From positions 1 through 9,239 of the forward strand of contig JAUVYU010000014.1 of assembly GCA_030602935.1 (NCBI GenBank): a stretch of 9,239 nt of DNA. Direction: 5' to 3'. The first letter of the stretch is position 1, and every line of letters begins with the position of its first letter. Origin of the DNA: Candidatus Bathyarchaeota archaeon (GTDB taxonomy: Archaea; Thermoproteota; Bathyarchaeia; TCS64). The position numbers were made by a program, and so were the translations under genes. This document shows, in pieces, positions 1 to 6,005 of the stretch. The notes below the pieces were generated by a model. It was not told the origin of the DNA, searched no databases, and saw only the letters and a list, made by a program, of their open reading frames with translations.

Positions 1-259
1 GGTCCCCGCAGGCATGGGAGCCCGCGATGGCGCAGCCACCCCCAGCCATGACAGCTCTGAGGTAGGCCGCTTTAAACTCGGTGTCGAGCCAATCAGCCTC
101 CCCCTCCCTCACGTATCCCCGGGCCCCGTGGTTGTGGATGACCACCGGCACAGCCTCCCCTACCTCGAAGGTCTCGGGAGTCCAGAGGTAACACCACTCA
201 CCGCCGGCCTTGAAGAAGACTTTCTGCTCACCATTAGAGAGAACTGGAATCTCTGACAT
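1..259 (-). CDS. Alpha/beta hydrolase fold protein, N-terminal part (cut by window edge)
   Basis: Reading the minus strand from an ATG at 259-257 gives an open frame of 86 codons that runs off the left edge, so the C-terminal part is missing. The protein opens with beta-strand-like sequence, then VVIHNHGARGY (residues 39-49), where HGARG at 44-48 matches the HGxxG oxyanion-hole motif of esterase/peptidase-type alpha/beta hydrolases. Next comes a helix (FKAAYLRAVMAGGG, about 62-75) and the strand CAIAGSHACGD, the usual position of the second core strand. The nucleophile elbow (GxSxG) and the catalytic Asp and His would lie beyond the window, so activity cannot be judged. It is transcribed divergently from the ThDP enzyme. 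A TATA-like box about 30 nt upstream implies a leader of only a few bases. The substrate is unknown; dienelactone-hydrolase-like, esterase and oligopeptidase roles all remain possible. Confidence 0.72.
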   Translation of the reverse strand, partial: MSEIPVLSNGEQKVFFKAGGEWCYLWTPETFEVGEAVPVVIHNHGARGYVREGEADWLDTEFKAAYLRAVMAGGGCAIAGSHACGD

Positions 260-288
260 AGAACCTCGTTAACAGCTTGAATCCATCA

Positions 289-298
289 GGATATAACG
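289..298 (-). promoter_or_regulatory. TATA-like box for the alpha/beta hydrolase gene
   Basis: The minus strand reads CGTTATATCC here, about 30 nt upstream of the hydrolase ATG at 259. Transcription would be expected to start near 265-268, leaving a leader under 10 nt. This fits a leaderless archaeal mRNA; no Shine-Dalgarno is seen at a useful spacing. Confidence 0.45.
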
Positions 299-329
299 AT
301 TGAGGCATGCCGGTGATAGGCCTCAGAGC

Positions 330-339
330 ATAATATTAT
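330..339 (+). promoter_or_regulatory. TATA-like box for the ThDP enzyme gene
   Basis: The plus strand carries ATAATATTAT, a 10-bp perfect palindrome and the most AT-rich stretch before the gene. A start site near 358-365 would leave a leader of roughly 20-25 nt, with a weak GGGG purine run at 376-379 before the start codon. The box lies inside the 6-bp inverted repeat GCATAA/TTATGC (328-333 and 343-348), so a regulator binding there could block TBP. That regulatory role is inference. Confidence 0.45.
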
Positions 340-384
340 CTCTTATGCCAGACGTATACCCTTCATTCGAATTTAGGGGTCATT

Positions 385-2121
385 ATGATGGAGGAGATAG
401 AGGTCGAGGGAGCCGCAGAGGCCTACGTGGAGCTCTTCAACAGGTACGGGGTCGACTACGTCATCAGCTCGCCTGGCACAGAGTTCGTCCCCCTCTGGGA
501 GTACCTAGCGAAGTACAGCTCACAGGGAAAGAAGCCCTCCTATATCAACGCCAGGCATGAGGGGACAGCCCTTACGATGGCGAAGGGGTACGCCATGGCC
601 ACCGGGAGGCCCCAGGTCGTCCTCACCCACGTCATCGCCGGCCTCCTCCACGGGGCCATGGAGCTGAGGGCCCTCTACATCGACAACCTCCCCGCCCTCC
701 TGATAGTGGGGCAGGCCTGGACCCACGACAGGGAGATCCACGGCGGCACTCCTGGCCCCCACTACCTCTCTTTCACCCAGGTCGGGGGGCAGCAGAGGCT
801 TGTCCAGCCTTACGTCAAGTGGAGCGAGAGCCCGGCCTCCAACGCGAACATCCTTGAGACCATGGCTAGAGCCCTCGACATCGCATCGACGGACGTGAAG
901 GGCCCTGTCCTCCTCGCCCTCTCCAGGGAGCTCATGTTCGAGAAGGCGACGAAGATGAGGATGCCACGGAGGAAGCCGAGGCCCTCCCGTGTCCAAGCCG
1001 ACCCAGGTGAGATACGGAAGCTGGTTAAAATGCTCGTGGACGCCGAGAACCCTCTCATCTACACGAGGTACCTGGGGAGGAACCCCGAGGCCGTACAGTC
1101 CCTCGTGGAACTCGCCGAGCTGCTCTCCCTGCCGGTGTTCGAAACACCGGGGTACATGAACTTCCTCACCGACCACCCACTGCACATGGGCTACGACGTC
1201 GCACCGTATCTCCCGGAGGCCGACCTGGTGCTCATCATCGACAGCAGCAGCTGGCCCCCATGGTATCCACCCGGGAGCATCCTGGAGACTAGCGAGGCGA
1301 AGATCGTCTTCATGGACCTGGATCCCCTCCAGACGAAATACCCCTCTCACGGCTACCCTGCGAACATGCTCATCACCGCGGACTCGGCTCTGGCGCTACC
1401 AGCGATAACAGAGGTGGCGGAGCCCATGCTGGAGGGGTCAAACGACAGGGTAAAGGAGAGGCACAAGAGGTGGGAGGCGGAGCATAAGAGGCTCAGAGAG
1501 GAATGGAGGAATGAAGCCCTCAGCGCCAAGAACGATCATCCCATCGATCCCCGCTGGCTCTGCCTCAACATAAACGAGATCGTCAAAGGGGGAGCCATCA
1601 CAGTCCACGAGACGATCACCCACGGAAGGATCGTCCACAGGTACATAGAAGGGAACAGGACACGCCCCGGAACCCACTTCGCAGCGACAGGCCCCGTCGC
1701 CCACACAGGGCTAGGGCAGGGCCTCGGCGTCGCCCTGGGGGTGAAGCTGGCCGATCCCGAGAGAACGGTCGTCGCCCTTGAGGGGGACGGGAGCTTCAAC
1801 TACAACCCGGTGCCGGCCTGCCTCGGCCTGTCACAGGAGTACGGGCTGCCGTTCCTGACCGTAGTCTTCGACAACCAGTCCTACGCCGCCATGAAGCAGC
1901 ATAAGAGGCACTACGCAGGGGGCTGGGCGGTGAAAGGAGGAGAATACTACGGTGTGTACATGAAGCCCAAGCCGGACTATGCAAAGATAGCGGAGGCCTT
2001 CGGAGGCTTCGGGGAGACTGTAGAGGAACCCTCCGAGGTCAAGCCAGCATTGGAGAGGGCCGTCGAGGAGATGGGGGAGGGCAGGCTGAGCCTCCTCGAT
2101 GTTATCCTAAAACAGTCCTGA
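385..2121 (+). CDS. Thiamine-diphosphate-dependent enzyme, acetolactate synthase/benzoylformate decarboxylase-like
   Basis: A 578-residue protein with the full three-domain layout of the acetolactate synthase/pyruvate oxidase/benzoylformate decarboxylase superfamily. Residues about 8-180 are the pyrimidine-binding domain, with the cofactor-activating Glu at E59 in ARHEGTALTMAKGYA. About 205-345 is the central domain (from KMLVDAENPLIYTRYLG). About 390-575 is the diphosphate-binding domain, with GDGS at 467-470 and, 26 residues later, DN at 496-497, the ThDP/Mg motif (DN replaces the more common NN). H82 in VLTHVIAGLLHG lines up with the active-site His of benzoylformate decarboxylase rather than the Gly of acetolactate synthases, and PGTEF (30-34) sits where that enzyme has PGSNE. 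These enzymes cleave or form C-C bonds next to a keto group. The substrate cannot be assigned, and no small regulatory AHAS subunit is nearby, which argues against branched-chain amino-acid synthesis. The start is ATG 385 or the adjacent ATG 388. Confidence 0.88.
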   Translation: MMEEIEVEGAAEAYVELFNRYGVDYVISSPGTEFVPLWEYLAKYSSQGKKPSYINARHEGTALTMAKGYAMATGRPQVVLTHVIAGLLHGAMELRALYIDNLPALLIVGQAWTHDREIHGGTPGPHYLSFTQVGGQQRLVQPYVKWSESPASNANILETMARALDIASTDVKGPVLLALSRELMFEKATKMRMPRRKPRPSRVQADPGEIRKLVKMLVDAENPLIYTRYLGRNPEAVQSLVELAELLSLPVFETPGYMNFLTDHPLHMGYDVAPYLPEADLVLIIDSSSWPPWYPPGSILETSEAKIVFMDLDPLQTKYPSHGYPANMLITADSALALPAITEVAEPMLEGSNDRVKERHKRWEAEHKRLREEWRNEALSAKNDHPIDPRWLCLNINEIVKGGAITVHETITHGRIVHRYIEGNRTRPGTHFAATGPVAHTGLGQGLGVALGVKLADPERTVVALEGDGSFNYNPVPACLGLSQEYGLPFLTVVFDNQSYAAMKQHKRHYAGGWAVKGGEYYGVYMKPKPDYAKIAEAFGGFGETVEEPSEVKPALERAVEEMGEGRLSLLDVILKQS

Positions 2122-2175
2122 TCTACCCTGTGAACTAGACTAGAAGGTGAATTAGACTCTTCACGCGATACGTTG

Positions 2176-2183
2176 ATATTTTA
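2176..2183 (+). promoter_or_regulatory. TATA-like box for tRNA-Cys
   Basis: ATATTTTA is centred about 27 nt before the first base of the tRNA, the expected archaeal box A spacing. Because no independent promoter fits the next gene, this box may also serve the DsrE-family reading frame downstream. Confidence 0.6.
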
Positions 2184-2205
2184 GTGAGGTAGTAGATCGA
2201 TGTGC

Positions 2206-2281
2206 GCCGGGTTGGCTGAGCGGTTTAGGCGTCCGCCTGCAGAGCGGATCTACGGGGGTTCGAATCCCTCGCCCGGCTCCA
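2206..2281 (+). tRNA. tRNA-Cys (anticodon GCA)
   Basis: The sequence folds as a standard cloverleaf. The acceptor stem is GCCGGGT (2206-2212) with GCCCGGC (2271-2277), closing with one G-U pair. The D arm is at about 2215-2230. The anticodon stem TCCGC/GCGGA (2232-2236, 2244-2248) encloses loop CTGCAGA with anticodon GCA at 2239-2241. The T arm GGGGG/CCCTC carries the loop TTCGAAT (2259-2265). The discriminator base is T2278 (U73), the hallmark identity base of cysteine tRNAs, so anticodon and discriminator agree. The CCA end is encoded (2279-2281), and no intron is present. Confidence 0.96.
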
Positions 2282-2301
2282 ATTAAAATCTGGTATCTGG
2301 G

Positions 2302-2667
2302 ATGAGCGGTAAACTCCTTTTCGTCATAAACAGCGGATCTGAAAGCCCCAGCAGGGTCAATTGGGGCCTCAGAATGGCCCTGAACACACACTCACACCCC
2401 TACGGCGAGAAGATACTGGAGGACGTCAAGGTGCTGCTTTTCTGCGGCGGGGTGAGCATCGTAGACCCTGCTTCACCTCACGCCACCGAGTTCCGTGAGA
2501 GGCTAGGCGAACTAGTGGGTGCAGGCGTCGAGGTCGCATCGTGCATCTCGATAGCGGGACCACTTGGTCTCGAAGAGGAGACAACGGCACTGGGTATCAA
2601 ACTGGTCCACGCATCCGTCTACGTCGCCCAGAGGGTGGGTGAGGGGTACACGATCATCACCTTCTGA
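2302..2667 (+). CDS. DsrE-family protein
   Basis: A 121-residue protein with the single-domain DsrE/YchN fold pattern: the opening strand KLLFVINSG (4-12), a helix containing RVNWGLRMAL, the strand VKVLLFCGGVS (42-52), a helix with FRERLGELVGAG, then VEVASCISIA (77-86) and a last strand YTIITF. Cys81 sits where DsrE-like proteins carry their conserved reactive cysteine; Cys48 is a second cysteine. Family members act in persulfide relay (DsrE/TusD types) or are of unknown function. No dsrF/dsrH, rhodanese, TusA or Dsr complex gene is nearby, so a sulfur-relay role here is only a possibility. The first residues already belong to strand 1, which supports the ATG at 2302. It begins 20 nt after the tRNA-Cys CCA end with no well-placed promoter or Shine-Dalgarno of its own. 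Confidence 0.8.
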   Translation: MSGKLLFVINSGSESPSRVNWGLRMALNTHSHPYGEKILEDVKVLLFCGGVSIVDPASPHATEFRERLGELVGAGVEVASCISIAGPLGLEEETTALGIKLVHASVYVAQRVGEGYTIITF

Positions 2668-2743
2668 CGAAAGTAAGGGCGTCGAATACTGAGAATGCGT
2701 AATACTCCTGGGCCAGTTTTGAAATTTTAAGTAGACATCGTAA

Positions 2744-2926
2744 AAGAGGATACTCAGGTTGCTCCAATCATGACGAGAGGCACAATCAGGGTTGAGGATG
2801 AAGACCCTGTTCTTCGACTTCCCCGACGACGAAGAGAGCAGCAATATAGGGGATCAGTTCATGTTCGGCGATAAGATACCCTTCTTCTACCGTGATGAAG
2901 AGAACATGGGGCTTCTCATCCACTAG
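2744..2926 (+). pseudogene. Relic of a GH31 glycoside hydrolase (alpha-glucosidase/alpha-xylosidase type)
   Basis: In one plus-strand frame, with an internal TGA stop at 2771-2773, the translation after the stop runs REAQSGLRMKTLFFDFPDD and continues EESSNIGDQFMFGDKI, ending at TAG 2924-2926. This matches the well-known GH31 signature downstream of the catalytic acid: an EA..SGLP.MR.LFFDFPDD-like segment followed by an .IDDQFMFGD-like segment. Only this short piece is present; an intact GH31 protein is usually 600 residues or more. After GDKI the similarity stops where LLVAPV would be expected, suggesting a second lesion. An in-frame ATG at 2798 could start a 42-residue peptide, but a gene decay remnant is the simpler reading. 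It lies between the DsrE gene and the end of the MFS gene, in what is otherwise a 281-nt gap without a gene. Confidence 0.65.
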
Positions 2927-2948
2927 TCCAGGGCGCATCCACACGGTA

Positions 2949-4118
2949 TTAATGCCTTTGGAGGACGAAGAAGGCCGAAGTCCCCACCAGATATATGGCA
3001 CTGCCTATGAAGAAGATTATCTTCAGGCCGAACAGGTCGCCGAGGATCCCTGACAGCAGGGGACCTGCGATCATCCCCAGACTCATGGAGCTCTGGAGGA
3101 CGCTCATGGTGGTCCCCATGCCTATCTCCCTCCCCTCGATGGCCACTATGGCGGTGAGGGCCGGCATCCCCACGGCCCCGCCGACTGTGAAGACCAGCTG
3201 AGCGGCCAGCGCCTCCCAAGTGTTGTGCGCCAGGGGGATGAGGGCCAACCCCAAGGCTCCCAGGACTCCACCCAGCAGGATCAGCCTTATCTTGCTGTAC
3301 CTGTCCGCCAGCTCCCCGAAGGGTCCCTGAAGGAACGCCGAGGACAGCTGGCTCACTGTGAGGATGAGCCCCACCATAGAGTATGAGATACCTAGACCGC
3401 CCTCGGCTACTGGGTTCGAAAGGTACATGGACAGGAATCCCATGACGCTTCCCCGCCCCAGAGCCCCTACGACCCTGTAGATGAAGGCGGCCCGTAGAAT
3501 TCTGATCGACAGGACCTTCATGAAGGATGGACGAGGCATGTCTCCCCTATCGCTCTCAACCCTCTGATCTGGGAGGAACACCGCCACGAGGAACAGGCTG
3601 AGGGCTGACAGGCCGCCCATCGCGTAGAACGCGACGCTCTTGGAGCCGAATATGTCGGTCAGGGTCCCCCCCAGGTACGGGCCGAGGCCCATCCCCGCGA
3701 ACATGGCGGAGGTCATGAGACCCATATAGCGCCCCTCCTTTCCCCGGGGGGCAAGGACCGCCCCGTAGGCCATGGCGATGGGCATGGTCATGGCTGAGCC
3801 GAGGCCGTGGAGGAACCTTATGGAGATCAGGCTCGTGAAGTCCCAGGCCAAAACGTAGAGGAATGAGATGACGGCGTAGACCAGCAAGCCGGCCATGATC
3901 ACCCTCTTCTTGCTGCCCCTGTCGGAGTAGCGCCCAGCGGGGGCCGTGAATATGAGCCTCGAGATGGACCACGCCGAGCTCAGGAGGCCTATCTGGACGA
4001 GATTCGCGCCCAGGTCGCTCGCGTAGAGGGGCATAATGGGGCTTATGATGCCGAGGCCCAGCATGGCGACGAAGATGCAGACAAGCAGAATTTGGATAGA
4101 TCGTTCAACTTTGAGCAA
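2949..4118 (-). CDS. MFS transporter, drug:H+ antiporter (DHA1)-like
   Basis: A 389-residue membrane protein with about 12 hydrophobic helices in two halves, the normal size for a 12-TM major facilitator. Motif A appears as AGRYSDRGSKKR (61-72) in the loop between helices 2 and 3 and again as GPFGELADRYSKIR (265-278) in the second half. Motif B is RFLHGLGSAM (101-110), with the buried Arg101. GMGLGPYLGG (142-151) in helix 5 fits motif C, which marks proton-coupled antiporters, so export of a drug or metabolite is likelier than uptake. The substrate is unknown. The start is a TTG at 4118-4116: an in-frame TAG lies five codons upstream, and the first ATG (residue 19) would cut into helix 1. The gene is followed by the small winged-helix-like gene only in the upstream direction, and no regulator is fused or overlapping. 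Confidence 0.88.
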   Translation of the reverse strand: MLKVERSIQILLVCIFVAMLGLGIISPIMPLYASDLGANLVQIGLLSSAWSISRLIFTAPAGRYSDRGSKKRVIMAGLLVYAVISFLYVLAWDFTSLISIRFLHGLGSAMTMPIAMAYGAVLAPRGKEGRYMGLMTSAMFAGMGLGPYLGGTLTDIFGSKSVAFYAMGGLSALSLFLVAVFLPDQRVESDRGDMPRPSFMKVLSIRILRAAFIYRVVGALGRGSVMGFLSMYLSNPVAEGGLGISYSMVGLILTVSQLSSAFLQGPFGELADRYSKIRLILLGGVLGALGLALIPLAHNTWEALAAQLVFTVGGAVGMPALTAIVAIEGREIGMGTTMSVLQSSMSLGMIAGPLLSGILGDLFGLKIIFFIGSAIYLVGTSAFFVLQRH

Positions 4119-4148
4119 GCGAATCTCAGACTAAGCAGAACTATCGTG

Positions 4149-4156
4149 TAATAAGA
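4149..4156 (-). promoter_or_regulatory. TATA-like box for the MFS transporter gene
   Basis: The minus strand reads TCTTATTA about 35 nt upstream of the TTG start, placing transcription start near 4125-4130 with a leader of about 10 nt. The same octamer lies at the box A distance before the partial tRNA at the right end of the window, supporting it as a promoter element in this genome. Confidence 0.45.
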
Positions 4157-4244
4157 CTTTCTGAGGGCAACCCCGCGCATGACGTCCGCTCTTCATCACC
4201 GGGCAAGGTTCGACGTAACGTGGATATTGAATAACGTATTTTAC

Positions 4245-4250
4245 AAAAAA
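4245..4250 (-). terminator. T-run terminator after the small winged-helix-like gene
   Basis: The minus strand has TTTTTT about 30 nt past the stop codon at 4279, followed a few bases later by TTTTA. Archaeal RNA polymerase terminates at such oligo-T stretches without needing a hairpin, and none is obvious here. Confidence 0.4.
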
Positions 4251-4278
4251 TGAACACGAATCACTTACGTCCCAAAGC

Positions 4279-4515
4279 CTAGATGGAGGCCGGAGGGACA
4301 TTCTGAAGCAGCTCGCTGGCGGCAGCGCTGATGAAGTATCTCAGGCCACTGCGGCCATGCTTGTAGACCAGAATCCCCAGGTCCAGAAGCCTCCTGCGGA
4401 GGCCCTTCGGGAAAACCTCTCTAGCCCTTGTGCCCTCGCTGAGAGACATCAACTCGTCCTGGTAGAACCACACAAGGTTCTTGAAGTTGACTTGGTCCAG
4501 TTTCTCTGCGGCCAT
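4279..4515 (-). CDS. Small probable winged-helix protein, function unknown
   Basis: A 78-residue reading frame from ATG 4515 to TAG 4279. I do not recognise a named family. The part from about residue 38 to 72 (GLRRRLLDLGILVYKHGRSGLRYFISAAASELL) has the pattern of the end of a winged helix-turn-helix: a recognition helix ending in LLDLGIL, a two-stranded wing (LVYKHG, GLRYFIS) and a final helix. This suggests DNA binding, but the helices before it are poorly matched. An in-frame stop upstream (TAA about 18 codons before) leaves no other ATG, GTG or TTG, so the start is well fixed. A TATA-like box at about the right distance supports a near-leaderless transcript. It lies between the B3/B4 gene (101-nt gap) and the MFS gene (160-nt gap), so it could regulate the exporter, though that is only positional inference. 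Confidence 0.55.
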   Translation of the reverse strand: MAAEKLDQVNFKNLVWFYQDELMSLSEGTRAREVFPKGLRRRLLDLGILVYKHGRSGLRYFISAAASELLQNVPPASI

Positions 4516-4544
4516 TGCCAGAATATGGTACGTAACGGTCCGTG

Positions 4545-4555
4545 ATAAGAATTAT
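4545..4555 (-). promoter_or_regulatory. TATA-like box for the small winged-helix-like gene
   Basis: The minus strand reads ATAATTCTTAT, centred about 35 nt before the ATG at 4515. This would start transcription near 4522-4525 with a leader of under 10 nt. It is the main argument that the short reading frame below is a real, separately expressed gene. Confidence 0.45.
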
Positions 4556-4616
4556 GACTCTCGCCGGCAGGCCTTCTATGCTTGCGTATACACCTGCGAT
4601 TCAAAGAATCCTACGC

Positions 4617-5327
4617 CTACATCGAAAAGATGGGCTTTTCACCATCGGCGACGTGCATTGAATATGTCCCACCGCAGAACCTTCTGAGAGAGTTCTCCAG
4701 GTCCTTGAGAACCTCCTCGACGCTCTCCCGGGGTATGTCCACTGAACCGTCCACGAACATGATGAACGCCCTCGTCCCCTCGGTGATCTTGGTCTCGTCG
4801 CAGTCCCTGTAGTTCCATCTCCGGGTAAGAATCCTGGTGTCATCAGCGTAGACCACCTCCTCCGGGTAGGTCTCCTCGGATTCGGAGGCGCCCAACGGCA
4901 TGAAGGACTCTCCACCCTCTGAGAACCGGAGCCTGATCGTCCCCTGGACCCTGTCCATGTCGAACCCGCCCATGGGGATCCGGTGCCTCACCGAGACGGC
5001 GTTGTACGTGTCGACGGCGGTGTTGATCCTGGGGAGCCCCCTCCTCTTGATCGCCCTCCTCAGCAGCGCCTCCGCTGAGGGGCGGTAGTCACCCGGCTTC
5101 GTCTTGAAACCACGGTACATCTCCCGCCACGACCTGACATGGGGGTGAGACGTGACTGGGTCCGAGCCGAAGGATTCGATAGCAGCCTCCACGACTGAAG
5201 CCTTGAGCGCCTCCAGGCCCTCGTCTGCCACCCTGACGTCCACATCTTGTCCCAGGAGCACGCCTATATTCACGCCCTGAAAAGTCGAGAGTATCCCTTC
5301 ATCTATGCGAAACACGGTCTTGCCCAT
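4617..5327 (-). CDS. Free-standing B3/B4 domain protein (PheRS beta-like editing domain)
   Basis: A 236-residue protein whose whole length matches the B3/B4 domain of phenylalanyl-tRNA synthetase beta, the domain that hydrolyses Tyr-tRNA(Phe) in the full synthetase. Diagnostic segments are YRPSAEALLRRAIKRRGLPRIN (81-102), the helix AVDTYNAVSVRH (104-115), IPMGGFDMDRVQG (117-129), the strand IRLRFSEGGE (131-140) and VVYADD followed by RRWNYRDCDETKIT (158-182). No tRNA-binding, anticodon-binding or catalytic synthetase domain is present. Stand-alone members are widespread in bacteria and archaea; a role in clearing misacylated tRNA or free aminoacyl products is suggested by homology but not shown by this sequence. 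The start is ATG 5327 with the Shine-Dalgarno GAGGTG at 5340-5335, 7 nt upstream. ScpB lies 78 nt upstream on the same strand, so co-transcription is possible. Confidence 0.85.
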   Translation of the reverse strand: MGKTVFRIDEGILSTFQGVNIGVLLGQDVDVRVADEGLEALKASVVEAAIESFGSDPVTSHPHVRSWREMYRGFKTKPGDYRPSAEALLRRAIKRRGLPRINTAVDTYNAVSVRHRIPMGGFDMDRVQGTIRLRFSEGGESFMPLGASESEETYPEEVVYADDTRILTRRWNYRDCDETKITEGTRAFIMFVDGSVDIPRESVEEVLKDLENSLRRFCGGTYSMHVADGEKPIFSM

Positions 5328-5334
5328 GCGTTAA

Positions 5335-5340
5335 CACCTC
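5335..5340 (-). promoter_or_regulatory. Shine-Dalgarno (GAGGTG) of the B3/B4 gene
   Basis: GAGGTG on the minus strand lies exactly 7 nt before the ATG at 5327. A similar GGTG core at the same spacing precedes the GTG of scpB and one of the two ATGs of purD, so it helps fix the start codons of all three genes. Confidence 0.7.
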
Positions 5341-5405
5341 ATTTTCGAATCCGTACGTGTTGGGGGGCTGATACTCATGATGTTCATCCTATGTTTTGGA
5401 GGCTA

Positions 5406-5942
5406 CTATTTGAGCTCCTTGACCTCGAGCCTCCTGAAGATGCTCCGCAGCTGGCGCCTCATGGACGTCCTGTCGGTGCTGAGCCCCAGGTAGTCGGCGA
5501 AGTCGGCGGTAGTGTTGATAATGGTCATCCTCCCCTGCTTCTTCCGTGAGATGAGCCCCATCTTCTCCAGGGTCCTCAGGTGCTTGTAGGCCTGGCTCCC
5601 CCGGGCCTCCGAGACCTGCTTCTGCTCCACAGGCTGGTTGTAGGCGACGTAGGAGAGGGTCCTCAGAGGGCCCTTCGTCAGGAGAGGCTTGATGGAGAAC
5701 TTTTTCGCCTGCTTGTTATAATCGGGCTTCAGCTGGAGGACGACTCTGTCGCCCGCGACCTCACTCACCTCCAAGGGGCTCCCGTCCCGCTCATAGGCCT
5801 CTGAGAGCTTCACGATAAGGTTGCTGACCTCCATCTCATGGTTGAGCCTGAGATGGGCGACGAGGTTGGTGAGGGTGACGGGGCGGCCGGAGGCGTATAG
5901 GATAGCCTCGAGCTCCGCGATCTTGCCATCCATCCTTGCCAC
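5406..5942 (-). CDS. scpB: Segregation and condensation protein B
   Basis: A 178-residue ScpB-type protein, close to the usual family length. It has two winged-helix domains. The first starts with the family signature IAELEAILYASGRPVTLTNL (8-27). The second holds LRTLSYVAYNQPVEQKQVSEARGSQAYKHLRTLEKMGLISRKKQGR (93-138), where AYxQPVx..., RG and GLI...GR are the most conserved ScpB residues. ScpB binds the ScpA kleisin of the Smc complex, which compacts and separates chromosomes. Neither scpA nor smc is in this window. The start is taken as GTG 5942, because AGGTGG lies 7 nt upstream; ATG 5933 is the alternative. The basic, charged C-terminal tail (MRRQLRSIFRRLEVKELK) is predicted helical. It follows purD after 63 nt, and a TATA-like element in that gap suggests a promoter of its own. 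Confidence 0.9.
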   Translation of the reverse strand: MARMDGKIAELEAILYASGRPVTLTNLVAHLRLNHEMEVSNLIVKLSEAYERDGSPLEVSEVAGDRVVLQLKPDYNKQAKKFSIKPLLTKGPLRTLSYVAYNQPVEQKQVSEARGSQAYKHLRTLEKMGLISRKKQGRMTIINTTADFADYLGLSTDRTSMRRQLRSIFRRLEVKELK

Positions 5943-5980
5943 GCCTCAACCACCTACGAGTGAATATCTTCCCATTGGGA

Positions 5981-5990
5981 GATTAATAAC
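5981..5990 (-). promoter_or_regulatory. TATA-like box for scpB
   Basis: The minus strand reads GTTATTAATC about 42 nt before the GTG start of scpB, which would give a leader of roughly 15-20 nt carrying the AGGTGG Shine-Dalgarno. Immediately downstream, at 5970-5980, is the short perfect dyad TCCCA-T-TGGGA, which would overlap the region between TATA box and start site. Its significance is unknown. Confidence 0.4.
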
Positions 5991-6005
5991 GTCTACGCTC
6001 CACGC

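Noticed and set aside
14..256. 80-residue plus-strand open frame at the left edge
   Set aside because: It is antisense to the alpha/beta hydrolase N-terminus, which has a recognisable motif and promoter; the plus-frame product has no family features.
520..1350. 276-residue minus-strand open frame inside the ThDP gene
   Set aside because: A long shadow frame produced by GC-rich codon bias; low-complexity composition and full overlap with a conserved gene.
2120..2198. 7-bp inverted repeat GATCTAC/GTAGATC flanking the tRNA-Cys upstream region
   Set aside because: The arms are 65 nt apart, one lies in the end of the ThDP gene, and the length is within chance expectation.
2771..2872. Plus-strand frame from ATG 2771 in the DsrE-MFS gap
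   Set aside because: About 34 codons of Arg-rich sequence with no family features; the GH31-like signal lies in a different frame.
4213..4537. The 8-mer ACGTAACG at 4213-4220 and 4530-4537, flanking the small winged-helix-like gene
   Set aside because: A single pair of 8-mers in two intergenic stretches is expected fairly often by chance, and the copies sit at different distances from the promoters.
4598..4610. Small hairpin GATTC-AAA-GAATC just after the B3/B4 stop codon
   Set aside because: Only 5 bp with a 3-nt loop and no T-run following on the minus strand, so too weak to call a terminator.
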